NCBI GenBank assembly: GCA_964583615.1
Contig: CAZOWM010000008.1
Span: 1 to 64,000, forward strand
Source: CAZOWM01 sp964583615
GTDB lineage: Bacteria; Spirochaetota; B62-G9; DRHN01
Length of the DNA: 64,000 nt
Direction of reading: 5' to 3'
The notes beneath the pieces were generated by a model, which searched no databases, had not been told where the DNA came from, and saw only the letters and a list, made by a program, of their open reading frames with translations. The position numbers were made by a program, and so were the translations under genes. Positions 24,617 through 33,003 of the stretch are shown piece by piece. Position 1 is the first letter of the stretch; every line of letters begins with the position of its first letter.

Positions 24617-25570
24617 ATGGAACGAAAACGGATGCTGAAGAACGGGGTGCTCACTTCATTTGTTGCAGCAGTTTTTCTTTTCTGTTTCACCTCCTGTGCT
24701 TTCATGGACGGGCTTTTTGACAACTACTTCGACGAGAAAGGGTTCGGTTATGAAGGGATCGAATCGAGCATGCATATTACCGTCACACCCTATGATCCCG
24801 AAGGGGGCAGTTATCCAGGCCCTTCTGACGAAATAAAAGTGGAAGCAAACACAAATCCCACAATCTTCTGGGAAGTGGAAGATGTGAGTGCCATAAGCGA
24901 ATACTGGGTATTCGTCTACTCTCCTCTCCTCTATCAGGAAGGGCTCACCGCCGAAGTACTTCCCGACGTGTGGGTGGTAAGCGAGATATCTCCATCTCTC
25001 ACATGCGTCGAGTTTGGTGAAGTTCCTGCAGGGGCGTACAGCAAGGAGGCATATGTGTGGGAGGACCCTGTTCCCCAGGCCTTGAAGTACAACGGCACGT
25101 ATATCTTCTGGGTCGCGGCCTGCGATGAAGGCGGATCGTGGATGGGAATGGGGATGGCGAAGGTAACTGTTATCGGAGGAAGCGAGCCTCCTGACCTGCC
25201 AGATTTACGGGCCACGGTCAACGATGTTTCGGTTGTCGATATCGGAGGTGGTCAGTACGAAACCACCATTTTCTACACAATTTATAATGACGGCGATCTT
25301 CCTGCGGAGTATTTTGATACCGGTATCTGGACTCACAGAAACTCTCCTCCGTCTGTCAATGCTTCAGACTATATCACCACTGTGTACCATGCTGAAATCG
25401 GCTCTGGTCTGGGGGTGAACCCACATAAGAGCATCACGCATTCCGTGGTTGTGACTGCAAGCCAGCCATCGGGGACCGCCTATGTGTTTCCCGACATCTG
25501 GGAAGAGATTTCCGAATCAAACGAGCTCAACAACGTAAGTGCGGGATACGACTGGAACTATTTGGATTAA
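24617..25570 (+). CDS. Putative lipoprotein with a CARDB-like C-terminal domain
   Basis: The 317-residue protein starts with a basic n-region and a hydrophobic h-region, then FTSC with Cys27 as a likely lipidation site, using a relaxed spirochaete-type lipobox. The middle part (about 50-190) is a beta-rich region of no known family. Residues about 195-310 look like a CARDB or cell-adhesion-type fold: DLRATVNDVSVVDIGGGQ, IYNDGDLPAE and the closing SNELNNVS are typical of such repeats. The protein is therefore probably exposed in the periplasm or on the surface. GGAGGG lies three bases before ATG 24617; an alternative ATG at 24632 keeps the signal peptide. Confidence 0.8.
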   Translation: MERKRMLKNGVLTSFVAAVFLFCFTSCAFMDGLFDNYFDEKGFGYEGIESSMHITVTPYDPEGGSYPGPSDEIKVEANTNPTIFWEVEDVSAISEYWVFVYSPLLYQEGLTAEVLPDVWVVSEISPSLTCVEFGEVPAGAYSKEAYVWEDPVPQALKYNGTYIFWVAACDEGGSWMGMGMAKVTVIGGSEPPDLPDLRATVNDVSVVDIGGGQYETTIFYTIYNDGDLPAEYFDTGIWTHRNSPPSVNASDYITTVYHAEIGSGLGVNPHKSITHSVVVTASQPSGTAYVFPDIWEEISESNELNNVSAGYDWNYLD

Positions 25571-25571
25571 A

Positions 25572-25638
25572 GCGCAAAAAGACCCGCATTCATTTCCTCT
25601 CCTTCCAAGAACAACAGCAAACTTTCTCTTTTTTGCGC
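25572..25638. repeat. Long-loop inverted repeat GCGCAAAAA / TTTTTGCGC
   Basis: GCGCAAAAA (25572-25580) starts one base after the lipoprotein stop codon, and its exact complement TTTTTGCGC is at 25630-25638, with 49 bases between. It fills most of the gap before the PNPOx-like gene. It may end transcription or be a regulator-binding pair. Confidence 0.4.
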
Positions 25639-25693
25639 AGGAAGAGCGTATTAAATTATGTAGAAATTCCTCCCCCTTCTCTAAGAGGTTCTC

Positions 25694-26134
25694 ATGAAAA
25701 AAAAAGAAATCTTGGCAAAGATATCAGAAATAATTGACGATGAAAAGACAGCCCTTTTCGCCACGGTGAGCCTTGAGGGTACACCCGCCGTGCGCTGGGT
25801 TACACCGGCGGTTCTCCGCGGCCGGGCCGGAACGATTTACATGGTCGCCGGACCGCGGTCGAACAAGGTCAGGCACGTGAAAAAAAATCCCGATGTGCAG
25901 TGGTCATTCCAGACTCGCGCTCTGGATACCATTATTACGGTTGAAGGGAAGGTGAATGTTGTTGATAATCCATCGATCCGCTCCGAGGTCCTCGAAGTTG
26001 TGGGGCCAAGGCTTCGGGCGTTCTGGCAGATAAACATGGACGAGAGAGACCTTTTCGTGCTGGAGACGATTGTGGAAAAAGCAATCCTCTATCGGCCGAT
26101 GAAAGGGAAAAAAGAGGTCGTCACGTTTTTCTAG
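25694..26134 (+). CDS. Pyridoxamine 5'-phosphate oxidase-like flavin-binding protein
   Basis: This protein of 146 residues has the split beta-barrel of PNPOx-like proteins. LFATVSLEGTPAVRWVTP (19-36) is the usual first strand pair. MVAGPRSNKVRHVKKNPDVQW (about 51-71) corresponds to the flavin-phosphate contact region, and residues 75-105 form the TVEGKV strand. Members bind FMN or F420 and act as small oxidoreductases; many are known only as general-stress-type proteins. It ends 28 bases before pdhA and probably shares its transcript, but a functional link with pyruvate dehydrogenase is only positional. Confidence 0.83.
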   Translation: MKKKEILAKISEIIDDEKTALFATVSLEGTPAVRWVTPAVLRGRAGTIYMVAGPRSNKVRHVKKNPDVQWSFQTRALDTIITVEGKVNVVDNPSIRSEVLEVVGPRLRAFWQINMDERDLFVLETIVEKAILYRPMKGKKEVVTFF

Positions 26135-26162
26135 TCTTACCCACAGCGCGCAGGAGGGCAGG

Positions 26163-27146
26163 ATGGCGAAGCAGAGGAAAAATATCAGAGAAGACGCGGA
26201 TGGATTGAAAAAAAATCTTAAAGGGATGCTTCTCATCCGCAGATTCGAGGAAAAAGCCGCTCAGATGTACGGACTGAGGAAGATAGGCGGATTCTGTCAT
26301 CTGTACATCGGGCAGGAAGCCATTGCGGTGGGAGCGATTCAGACGGTAGACCTGAAAAAAGATTATGTGGTAACTGCCTACAGGGATCATGGGCACGCGC
26401 TCGCGTGCGGTATGGATCCCAATACGGTGATGGCGGAGCTTTACGGGAAGAGCTCCGGGTGCTCGAAGGGAAAAGGGGGGTCCATGCATCTCTTTGATGT
26501 GGAAAACCACATGTACGGGGGAAACGGAATCGTGGGCGCGCACATCCCCATTGCCACAGGTGTGGGTCTCAAAATACGGTACAAAAATGATGAGGGTGTG
26601 GTTCTCTGTTTTTTCGGAGATGGTGCGATTCATCAGGGGACCTTTCACGAGAGCCTCAATATGGCAAAAATCTGGAATCTTCCGGTCATCTATATTTGCG
26701 AAAACAACCAGTACGGTATGGGGACGGACTTTTCACGCGTTTCCGCAGTTCAGGATTTTTCGGTGATGGGAGCGTCCTACGGGATAAAGGGAAAGCAGGT
26801 CAACGGAATGGATGTGCTCGAGGTGTATGAGGAGGTTTCCGCAGCAGTCGAGGAGGTGAAAAAAACCCATACACCGATTTTTCTTGAAATCAAGACCTAT
26901 CGCTACAAGGGGCATTCGATGAGTGACCCTGCCACCTACAGAACAAGGGATGAGCTCGATACGTACAAAAGGCAGGACCCAATTCTCAACCTCAAAACCT
27001 ACATGCTGAACAAGCGCATGCTCACGGAAGAGGAGTACACGAAGCTCGACAAGGAGTGCAGGTCAGTCGGGGAAGCTGCTGTCTCGTTCGCGGAAAAAAG
27101 CAATGAACCGCAGATACAGGAACTCTATGACGATGTGTTCGCATAA
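26163..27146 (+). CDS. pdhA: Pyruvate dehydrogenase E1 component, alpha subunit
   Basis: The 327-residue subunit has the thiamine-pyrophosphate motif GDG (152-154) running to ENN (180-182), preceded by GGNGIVGAHIPIATG (119-133), all typical of E1 alpha. YRDHGHAL (73-80) and the phosphorylation-loop-like YRYKGHSMSDPATYR fit PDH-type rather than other 2-oxo acid enzymes. Together with E1 beta it decarboxylates pyruvate and acetylates the lipoyl group of E2. GAGGGC and related purines precede ATG 26163. The four genes pdhA, pdhB, pdhC and lpdA are in order with short gaps, so a single operon is likely. Confidence 0.93.
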   Translation: MAKQRKNIREDADGLKKNLKGMLLIRRFEEKAAQMYGLRKIGGFCHLYIGQEAIAVGAIQTVDLKKDYVVTAYRDHGHALACGMDPNTVMAELYGKSSGCSKGKGGSMHLFDVENHMYGGNGIVGAHIPIATGVGLKIRYKNDEGVVLCFFGDGAIHQGTFHESLNMAKIWNLPVIYICENNQYGMGTDFSRVSAVQDFSVMGASYGIKGKQVNGMDVLEVYEEVSAAVEEVKKTHTPIFLEIKTYRYKGHSMSDPATYRTRDELDTYKRQDPILNLKTYMLNKRMLTEEEYTKLDKECRSVGEAAVSFAEKSNEPQIQELYDDVFA

Positions 27147-27157
27147 CGGAGAAGGAG

Positions 27158-28138
27158 ATGCCGATCATTACTTTCCGGGAAGCACTGCGCCAGGCGATGT
27201 CTGAGGAAATGGAGCGTGATGAAGACGTCCTGCTCATCGGTGAGGAGGTTGCGCAGTACAACGGGGCGTACAAGGTGAGCCAGGGCCTGCTTGACACGTA
27301 TGGTGAAAAAAGGGTAATAGACACCCCGATCTCCGAGGAGGGGTTCACGGGCATAGGTGTCGGCGCCGCACTCGCAGGGCTCCGGCCGATCGTTGAATGG
27401 ATGACCTTTAATTTTTCACTCCAGGCCTTTGACCAGGTGGTGAACAACGCAGCAAAGATGCGCTACATGTCCGGCGGACAGTTTCGTGTTCCTATTGTGT
27501 TTCGGGGGCCGAATGGCCCTGCTGAGTATCTTGCTGCGCAGCACTCCCAGGCGCTCCAGTCTGTGTACGCACATGTTCCCGGCCTCAAGGTTGTTGCGCC
27601 GTCCACGCCTTATGACGCAAAGGGGCTTCTGAAGACCGCGATACGCGACGACAATCCGGTGCTTTTCCTCGAAGCGGAGCTCATGTATGCGATGAAGGGG
27701 GAAGTGCCCGAAGAGGAGTACCTCATCCCGCTGGGCCGTGTAGATGTAAAGAAGGAGGGAAAGGACGCAACGGTCATCGGGTTCTCCAAGCCCGTGCACA
27801 TTGCCCTGGATGCTGCAAAGGAGCTCGAAAAAGAGGGAGTGGATGTCGAGGTGATTGATCTAAGATCCATACGGCCGCTTGATGAGCAGAGGGTATATGA
27901 GTCCGTGAAGAAAACGAACAGGTGCGTGGTCGTGGATGAAGCGTGGCCCTTTGCGAGCGTAGGTTCACACCTCGCCTGGCTGATATCGAAAAACTGTTTT
28001 GACTCTCTCGATGCACCGGTTGAGCTCGTGAGTTCCGAAGACGTTCCCATGCCCTACAATCACAGGCTCGAAATCGCGGCACAGCCTTCTGTGAGAAAGA
28101 TCGTTCGTGCCCTGAAAAAGGTGCTTTATCTCGAGTGA
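27158..28138 (+). CDS. pdhB: Pyruvate dehydrogenase E1 component, beta subunit
   Basis: This subunit of 326 residues begins MPIITFREALRQAMSEEM and has GEEVAQYNGAYKVSQGL (28-44), DTPISEEGFTGIGVGAA (51-67) and the conserved EWMTFNFSLQAFDQVVNNAAK stretch split over 80-100. The C-terminal transketolase-like domain has DLRSIRPLDE. E1 beta completes the thiamine-pyrophosphate active site with E1 alpha. It starts 11 bases after pdhA, behind GGAGAAGGAG-like purines, and ends 31 bases before pdhC. Confidence 0.94.
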   Translation: MPIITFREALRQAMSEEMERDEDVLLIGEEVAQYNGAYKVSQGLLDTYGEKRVIDTPISEEGFTGIGVGAALAGLRPIVEWMTFNFSLQAFDQVVNNAAKMRYMSGGQFRVPIVFRGPNGPAEYLAAQHSQALQSVYAHVPGLKVVAPSTPYDAKGLLKTAIRDDNPVLFLEAELMYAMKGEVPEEEYLIPLGRVDVKKEGKDATVIGFSKPVHIALDAAKELEKEGVDVEVIDLRSIRPLDEQRVYESVKKTNRCVVVDEAWPFASVGSHLAWLISKNCFDSLDAPVELVSSEDVPMPYNHRLEIAAQPSVRKIVRALKKVLYLE

Positions 28139-28169
28139 GCGTGGAGAAAATGAATAATTGGAGAAGTAT

Positions 28170-29459
28170 ATGGCTGAGAAAGTATTGATGATCGCTCTTT
28201 CACCCACAATGGAGACAGGAACAATCGTGAAATGGCACAAACATGAGGGAGACGAGGTGAGCTCCGGAGATGTTCTCTGTGAGGTGGAGACGGATAAGGC
28301 AACGATGGAATATGAATCGATGAATGAGGGGATCCTCCTGAAAATCATTTGCGAAGAAGGTCAGGAGGCACAGGTGGAAGCTCCGATTGCCATTGTCGGT
28401 GAGAAGGGGGAGGACATTTCTGATTTGTTAAAAGAAATCGAGGAAGAAGCAAAAGAAGAAGAAAAACCTGTAACCGAGGAGAAAGCCCCTGGAGGCTTCG
28501 CGGAAGAACAGAGTCCACAAAAGGTTGAGGAGCCTGAAGCGCAACAGCGGGAAAAAGTCCCTGCGTCCGCTCCGAAACCCTCGGAAGAGCCGGAAAAGGG
28601 CGTGTTGGAAGGGTATAAGGCTTCTCCTCTGGCGCGGCAGATGGCGCGGCAGCACAATATAGAACTGGAAGATGTGGAGGGAACTGGCCCGGACGGGCGG
28701 ATCATCAAAAGAGACATCGAATCCATGCTCTCCAGGCAAACCGCGCCTGCGGGCATTTCTGCACGGAAACCGGCAGCGGAAACAGAGGAAATCAGGGTTT
28801 CCGGCAAGCGGAAGGTTATCGCACAGCGGCTTTCTGAATCGAAATTTTCCGCGCCCCATTACTATCTGCGTGCGATTGTTGCGGTTGATACCCTCTTTGC
28901 GGCGAGGAAAGCACTTAACAGGAATTCCGAAAACAGGGTATCTTTCAATGCCTTTGTCATGAAGCTCACTGCAGAAGCGCTGAGAAAACACCCAATGGTG
29001 AACGCAAGCTGGCGAGGAGAAACGATCGTGAAGTTCGGGAGTGCTGACATCGGCCTTGCTGTTGCCCAGCCCGACGGGCTCATCACTCCCATCGTCAGGG
29101 ACTGCTGGAACAAGGGCATCATTCAGATAGACAGAGAGCTCAGAGAGCTCGTAGAAAAAGCGATGAAAAACGCCCTCAAACCAGAGGAATACAACGGTGC
29201 GACTTTTACCATCACCAATCTCGGGTCGTTCGGAATTCATGAATTCACCGCAATCATCAATCCCCCGGGCTCAGCGATCCTTGCGGTCGGACAGGCCAGA
29301 AGGGAACCTGCGGTTGGTGAAAACGACCAAATCGTGATACAGACGAACATGACGCTCACCCTCTCCTCCGATCACAGGGTGATAGACGGCGCGGTCGGTG
29401 CACAATTCATGAGTGATCTCAAGGAGATGATGGAAAATCCGATCGCTGCACTGTACTGA
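28170..29459 (+). CDS. pdhC: Dihydrolipoamide acetyltransferase (PDH E2)
   Basis: E2 moves the acetyl group from lipoamide to coenzyme A and forms the core of the complex. This copy of 429 residues has one N-terminal lipoyl domain with Lys43 in ETDKATME. A long Pro/Glu/Ala/Lys-rich linker follows (about 86-148), then a peripheral-subunit-binding domain (about 149-184, ASPLARQMARQ and GTGPDGRI). The catalytic domain has the active-site motif DHRVIDGA near 398. ATG 28170 with GGAG six bases upstream is preferred over TTG 28158. A single lipoyl domain is common outside enteric bacteria. Confidence 0.94.
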   Translation: MAEKVLMIALSPTMETGTIVKWHKHEGDEVSSGDVLCEVETDKATMEYESMNEGILLKIICEEGQEAQVEAPIAIVGEKGEDISDLLKEIEEEAKEEEKPVTEEKAPGGFAEEQSPQKVEEPEAQQREKVPASAPKPSEEPEKGVLEGYKASPLARQMARQHNIELEDVEGTGPDGRIIKRDIESMLSRQTAPAGISARKPAAETEEIRVSGKRKVIAQRLSESKFSAPHYYLRAIVAVDTLFAARKALNRNSENRVSFNAFVMKLTAEALRKHPMVNASWRGETIVKFGSADIGLAVAQPDGLITPIVRDCWNKGIIQIDRELRELVEKAMKNALKPEEYNGATFTITNLGSFGIHEFTAIINPPGSAILAVGQARREPAVGENDQIVIQTNMTLTLSSDHRVIDGAVGAQFMSDLKEMMENPIAALY

Positions 29460-29494
29460 TTTTTTATACACAATCAATTTCAAGAGAGGTGAAT

Positions 29495-30889
29495 ATGGCT
29501 GAAACGTACGATTATGATGTGGTGGTAATCGGCTCTGGACCAGGAGGGTACGTCGCGGCAATCAGGGCTTCGCAGCTCGGATTAAAAGCATGTGTGATCG
29601 AGAAGGGAAAAACCGGAGGTGTCTGCCTCAATATCGGCTGCATTCCGTCCAAAGCCCTCATTCACCAGGCGGAAATATTTCGCTCTATCGGTGATCTGAA
29701 AAACATGGGAGTCACGGTCGATGCCTCAACACTCGACTATAGCGCGGTATTCGCCAAGTCACGGAAGGCAGCGGATACCCTTTCAAAGGGAGTTGAATTC
29801 CTGCTGAAGAAGAACAAGATAGACCTCATTCAGGGATACGGAAGGATACCTAGTCCTCACGAAGTGAGCGTTGACGGAGAAAAGAAGGTCAAGGGAAGGT
29901 TTATCGTGATTGCCACGGGTTCACGTCCGCGTTCCATACCTGGATTCGATTTTGATAACGATCGTGTAATCTCTTCTGACGGAGGGCTCATGCTCGAGCG
30001 GCTGCCGAAAAGCATCATAATCCTCGGCGGCGGCTACATCGGTGTGGAGTTCGCGCACATAATGAACGCCTTCGGAGTCGAGGTGACAATCGTGGAGCTT
30101 CTCGATCGTCTCATTCCCATTGAGGATGAGGAGTCCAGTACGGTCCTGCAGAGGGCTTTCCGGAGGAGAAAAATCGGGATGTACACCTCGACAAAGGCGG
30201 TTTCACTGGAAAAAGGAGGTGACAACGTCACCGTAAAGGTGGAGACAAAGGATGGCGAGCAGAAGAGCCTCGAAGCGGAAAAACTCCTCGTTGTGGTGGG
30301 GAGGGCGCCCAACACAGAGGACATCGGATTGGACGCAATCGGAATCGAAACGGAAAAAGGCTTTATTCCGGTCGGAGATTTTTACACGACATCTGTGCAA
30401 TCGGTGTACGCAATCGGAGACGTCGTACAGACGCCTCAGCTCGCCCACGTAGCCTCAAAGGAAGGTGAGATCGCGGTAGAACACATGGCGGGGAAGAATC
30501 CGCTCCCGAGAATCGACCCGCTTCAGATCCCTTCAGGGATATTTTGTGAGCCACAGGTCGCAAGCTTCGGATACAAGGAGTATCAGCTCATTGCTGAAAA
30601 TATCCCCTACAGCAAGGCGATATTTCCGATCAGGGGAGCTGGCAAGTCGGTTGCCATTGAGCGCACAGATGGAATGGTGAAGATTTTGTTCGATCCGGAG
30701 ACCTCCGAGATCCTCGGCGCCCATATCGCGGGTGCGGAGGCTACAGAGCTGATCCACGAGGTCCTGCTTGCGAAGTCCACCGAGCTTTTGCCTGCAGATA
30801 TTGCAGGCATGATCCATGCCCATCCAACTCTCTCGGAGGCGGTCATGGAGGCGATGCGCTCGGCAGAGGGGTGGGCGATCCATATATGA
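29495..30889 (+). CDS. lpdA: Dihydrolipoamide dehydrogenase (PDH E3)
   Basis: E3 reoxidises dihydrolipoamide with FAD and NAD. The protein of 464 residues has the FAD dinucleotide motif VVIGSGPGGYVAA (10-22), the redox disulphide GGVCLNIGCIPSK (Cys44 and Cys49) and the NAD motif ILGGGYIGVEF near 177. Near the C-terminus HAHPTLSEA supplies the catalytic base His near 443. ATG 29495 with AGAGG five bases upstream is chosen over GTG 29489. It closes the PDH operon. No clear terminator is seen before the convergent mutY-like gene 73 bases further. Confidence 0.94.
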   Translation: MAETYDYDVVVIGSGPGGYVAAIRASQLGLKACVIEKGKTGGVCLNIGCIPSKALIHQAEIFRSIGDLKNMGVTVDASTLDYSAVFAKSRKAADTLSKGVEFLLKKNKIDLIQGYGRIPSPHEVSVDGEKKVKGRFIVIATGSRPRSIPGFDFDNDRVISSDGGLMLERLPKSIIILGGGYIGVEFAHIMNAFGVEVTIVELLDRLIPIEDEESSTVLQRAFRRRKIGMYTSTKAVSLEKGGDNVTVKVETKDGEQKSLEAEKLLVVVGRAPNTEDIGLDAIGIETEKGFIPVGDFYTTSVQSVYAIGDVVQTPQLAHVASKEGEIAVEHMAGKNPLPRIDPLQIPSGIFCEPQVASFGYKEYQLIAENIPYSKAIFPIRGAGKSVAIERTDGMVKILFDPETSEILGAHIAGAEATELIHEVLLAKSTELLPADIAGMIHAHPTLSEAVMEAMRSAEGWAIHI

Positions 30890-30962
30890 GGGAGCGCTTT
30901 CTTTGTTGTTGGCGAACATACACGCGGTGATTTCATTTCGCATACTGCTCCAGAGGACGGCG

Positions 30963-31832
30963 TTAATCCTCCAGTGAATAGGCTCCGCCCTCATGTTTTA
31001 AAAACCCCTCTTTTCTGAGCCCTGAAAGGATTTTTTGTACTCTCTTGCTATCTTCCGAAATTCTTTTTGCGATCTCGTACCCGCCGAGGCCCGGCTCTGC
31101 GACGAGGGTTTTAAGGACTTTTCCCCGGATCTGCCTGTCGGAACCTGCGAATGCAGTCTGTTTTTTGTAGCCTTTGCTCCTGTGGTTGATGTTTCCGAAT
31201 CGTTTTTTCAGCCAGACTCCGTAATCCATGAGCGCGTAGTACCACTGTCGCGGGTCTTCATGATCAAGTGTCTTTTCCACGACGGGAAAGATGTCAGTGT
31301 CGGGGACCACCAGGAAGCCGGGGAAGAAAAAATAGATGAACACCCTCCTGATGTTGGTTTCAACGAAGACCGTGGGTATGTTGTACGCGAATGTCACCAT
31401 TGCTGCTGCAGTTGTACATCCGATTCCGGGAAGAGTCCTCAGCTGTTCTGCCACTGCCGGCAGCGTTCCTCCAAACCGCTGAACTACCGCCTCTGCGCTC
31501 CGTTTCATGTAGATACAGCGGCGGTTGTAGCCGAGCCCCTGCCACAGGTTGATGATGCGGTGAAGAGGAGCGCGTGCGAGAGAGGAAAAATCCGGAAACA
31601 CGCTGATGAAAGCTTCGTATTTTTTCAGGACTCTCTCGACCTGGGTCTGCTGCAGCATGAACTCAGAAACGAATATCCGGTACGGATCCCGGGTTTCTCT
31701 CCAGGGAAGGTTTCTTCCCTTTTCTTTGTAAAATGCTCTGATGATATCATGAAACTTTTCTATGTCTTTGGTACTTTTCTCCGCGAACGGGGGGTTTGAG
31801 CGGATTGAAACATACTCGCTTTTTTTCTTCAC
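30963..31832 (-). CDS. MutY-like HhH-GPD DNA glycosylase lacking the iron-sulphur cluster
   Basis: GTG 31832 is chosen because GGAGGG lies six bases upstream; this gives 289 residues. The HhH-GPD fold is clear: SEFMLQQTQVERV (56-68) with Glu57 at the position of MutY's catalytic glutamate, WQGLGYNRR (97-105), the hairpin LPGIGCTTAAAM (134-145) and VETNIRRV (157-164) where MutY has DGN. The four-cysteine cluster that normally follows is absent; instead the chain continues ALMDYGVWLKK and RSKGYKKQ, then a winged-helix-like C-terminus (about 240-289). It probably removes adenine opposite 8-oxoguanine or a related mismatched base. The substrate is not certain. Confidence 0.85.
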   Translation of the reverse strand: MKKKSEYVSIRSNPPFAEKSTKDIEKFHDIIRAFYKEKGRNLPWRETRDPYRIFVSEFMLQQTQVERVLKKYEAFISVFPDFSSLARAPLHRIINLWQGLGYNRRCIYMKRSAEAVVQRFGGTLPAVAEQLRTLPGIGCTTAAAMVTFAYNIPTVFVETNIRRVFIYFFFPGFLVVPDTDIFPVVEKTLDHEDPRQWYYALMDYGVWLKKRFGNINHRSKGYKKQTAFAGSDRQIRGKVLKTLVAEPGLGGYEIAKRISEDSKRVQKILSGLRKEGFLKHEGGAYSLED

Positions 31833-31936
31833 AGTGGTCCCTCCGGAGTTTGCTGTAAGCACCATGTGTGTTTTGGCATAGTATAGTAAAAAACGCCCTT
31901 TCACGCCACCCCAATAACGGAAAGACTGGAAACCCC

Positions 31937-31965
31937 TTGACTTCACCCGGCACCGCAGGTATGGT
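31937..31965 (+). promoter_or_regulatory. Predicted sigma-70 promoter of the osmoprotectant transporter operon
   Basis: TTGACT (31937-31942) and TATGGT (31960-31965) are 17 bases apart. They lie 47 bases before the start of the substrate-binding protein gene, which has an AAGGAGG site. Confidence 0.55.
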
Positions 31966-32011
31966 TTTGAAAATGCCAATTATCACAAAGATTCGAAAAG
32001 GAGGGTGTACA

Positions 32012-32959
32012 ATGCTCCTGAGAAAACATGCACCCGTGCTGGTGGTACTCGCAGTGTTCTTGCTCATCGGAACCATCGTTTCCGGCGCACAGAAACAGAA
32101 AGAGGATTCAGGCAGAGGCCCCGTGACTGTGGCGTCGAAGATTGACACGGAAGGCGCCCTGCTCGGACAGATGATAAATCACCTGCTGCGCGCACACGGA
32201 TTTGCGGTTGTTGACAAAACCGAGTTCGGTCCAACGGACGTAATACGAAAGGCAATCATCAACGGCGAGATAGATATCTACCCGGAATACACGGGAAACG
32301 GGGGCTTTTTTTATGACGGCACGGAGCCCTCGATCTGGAAGGATGCGCAGAAGGGGTATGAAACGGTAAAAAGGCTCGATATGGAAGCGCACAATATCGT
32401 GTGGCTTCAGCCCGCTTCCGCGAACAATACATGGGCGATCGCAATCAGAATGGACCTCTCCCAAGAAGAGGGGATCAAAACCCTTGAGGACTTTGCGCGT
32501 TATGTAAACAGCGGGGGAAATGTGAAGATTGCCGGTTCGGAGGAGTTCGTCTCCCGCCCAGATGCGCTTCCCGCATTCGAGAAAGCATATGGATTCAAGC
32601 TTTCAAAGAGTCAGATGATCATTCTCTCGGGCGGAAACACCGCACAGACGGAAAAAGCAGCTGCTGAAGGTACGGACGGAGTCAATGCGGCAATGGCGTA
32701 CGGTACTGACGGGGCACTCGCCGCTCTCGGGCTGTGGGTGCTCGAGGACACGAAAGGGGTCCAGCCTGTATATCAGCCGGCACCCATTATTCGGGCTGCT
32801 GTGCTGGAGGAGTATCCGGAGATCGAAGAAATTCTGCGGCCGGTATTCAAGAGCTTTGATCTGGTGACCCTTCAGTTTTTGAATGCCAAAATCGCGATCG
32901 AGGGACGGGACGCTGCATCGGTTGCCGAGGAATATCTCGATTCAAAAGGGCTTTTGTAA
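32012..32959 (+). CDS. Osmoprotectant ABC transporter, substrate-binding protein
   Basis: The 315-residue protein has a signal peptide (about 1-26) and an OpuAC-type binding fold. Family pieces are VTVASKIDTEGALLGQM near 36-52, IINGEIDIYPEYTGNG (about 81-96), NNTWAIAI, and the late IEEILRPVFKSFD. The EYTGNG motif is typical of the OpuC/OsmF/YehZ group that binds glycine betaine, choline or related quaternary amines. ATG 32012 is seven bases after AAGGAGG; a longer ORF upstream is not used. It leads an operon with two permeases and an ATPase, which together make a complete importer. Confidence 0.9.
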   Translation: MLLRKHAPVLVVLAVFLLIGTIVSGAQKQKEDSGRGPVTVASKIDTEGALLGQMINHLLRAHGFAVVDKTEFGPTDVIRKAIINGEIDIYPEYTGNGGFFYDGTEPSIWKDAQKGYETVKRLDMEAHNIVWLQPASANNTWAIAIRMDLSQEEGIKTLEDFARYVNSGGNVKIAGSEEFVSRPDALPAFEKAYGFKLSKSQMIILSGGNTAQTEKAAAEGTDGVNAAMAYGTDGALAALGLWVLEDTKGVQPVYQPAPIIRAAVLEEYPEIEEILRPVFKSFDLVTLQFLNAKIAIEGRDAASVAEEYLDSKGLL

Positions 32960-33003
32960 AAACGACGATTTGTTTCTATTGATCGAATAACGGCCAGGGA
33001 GGG

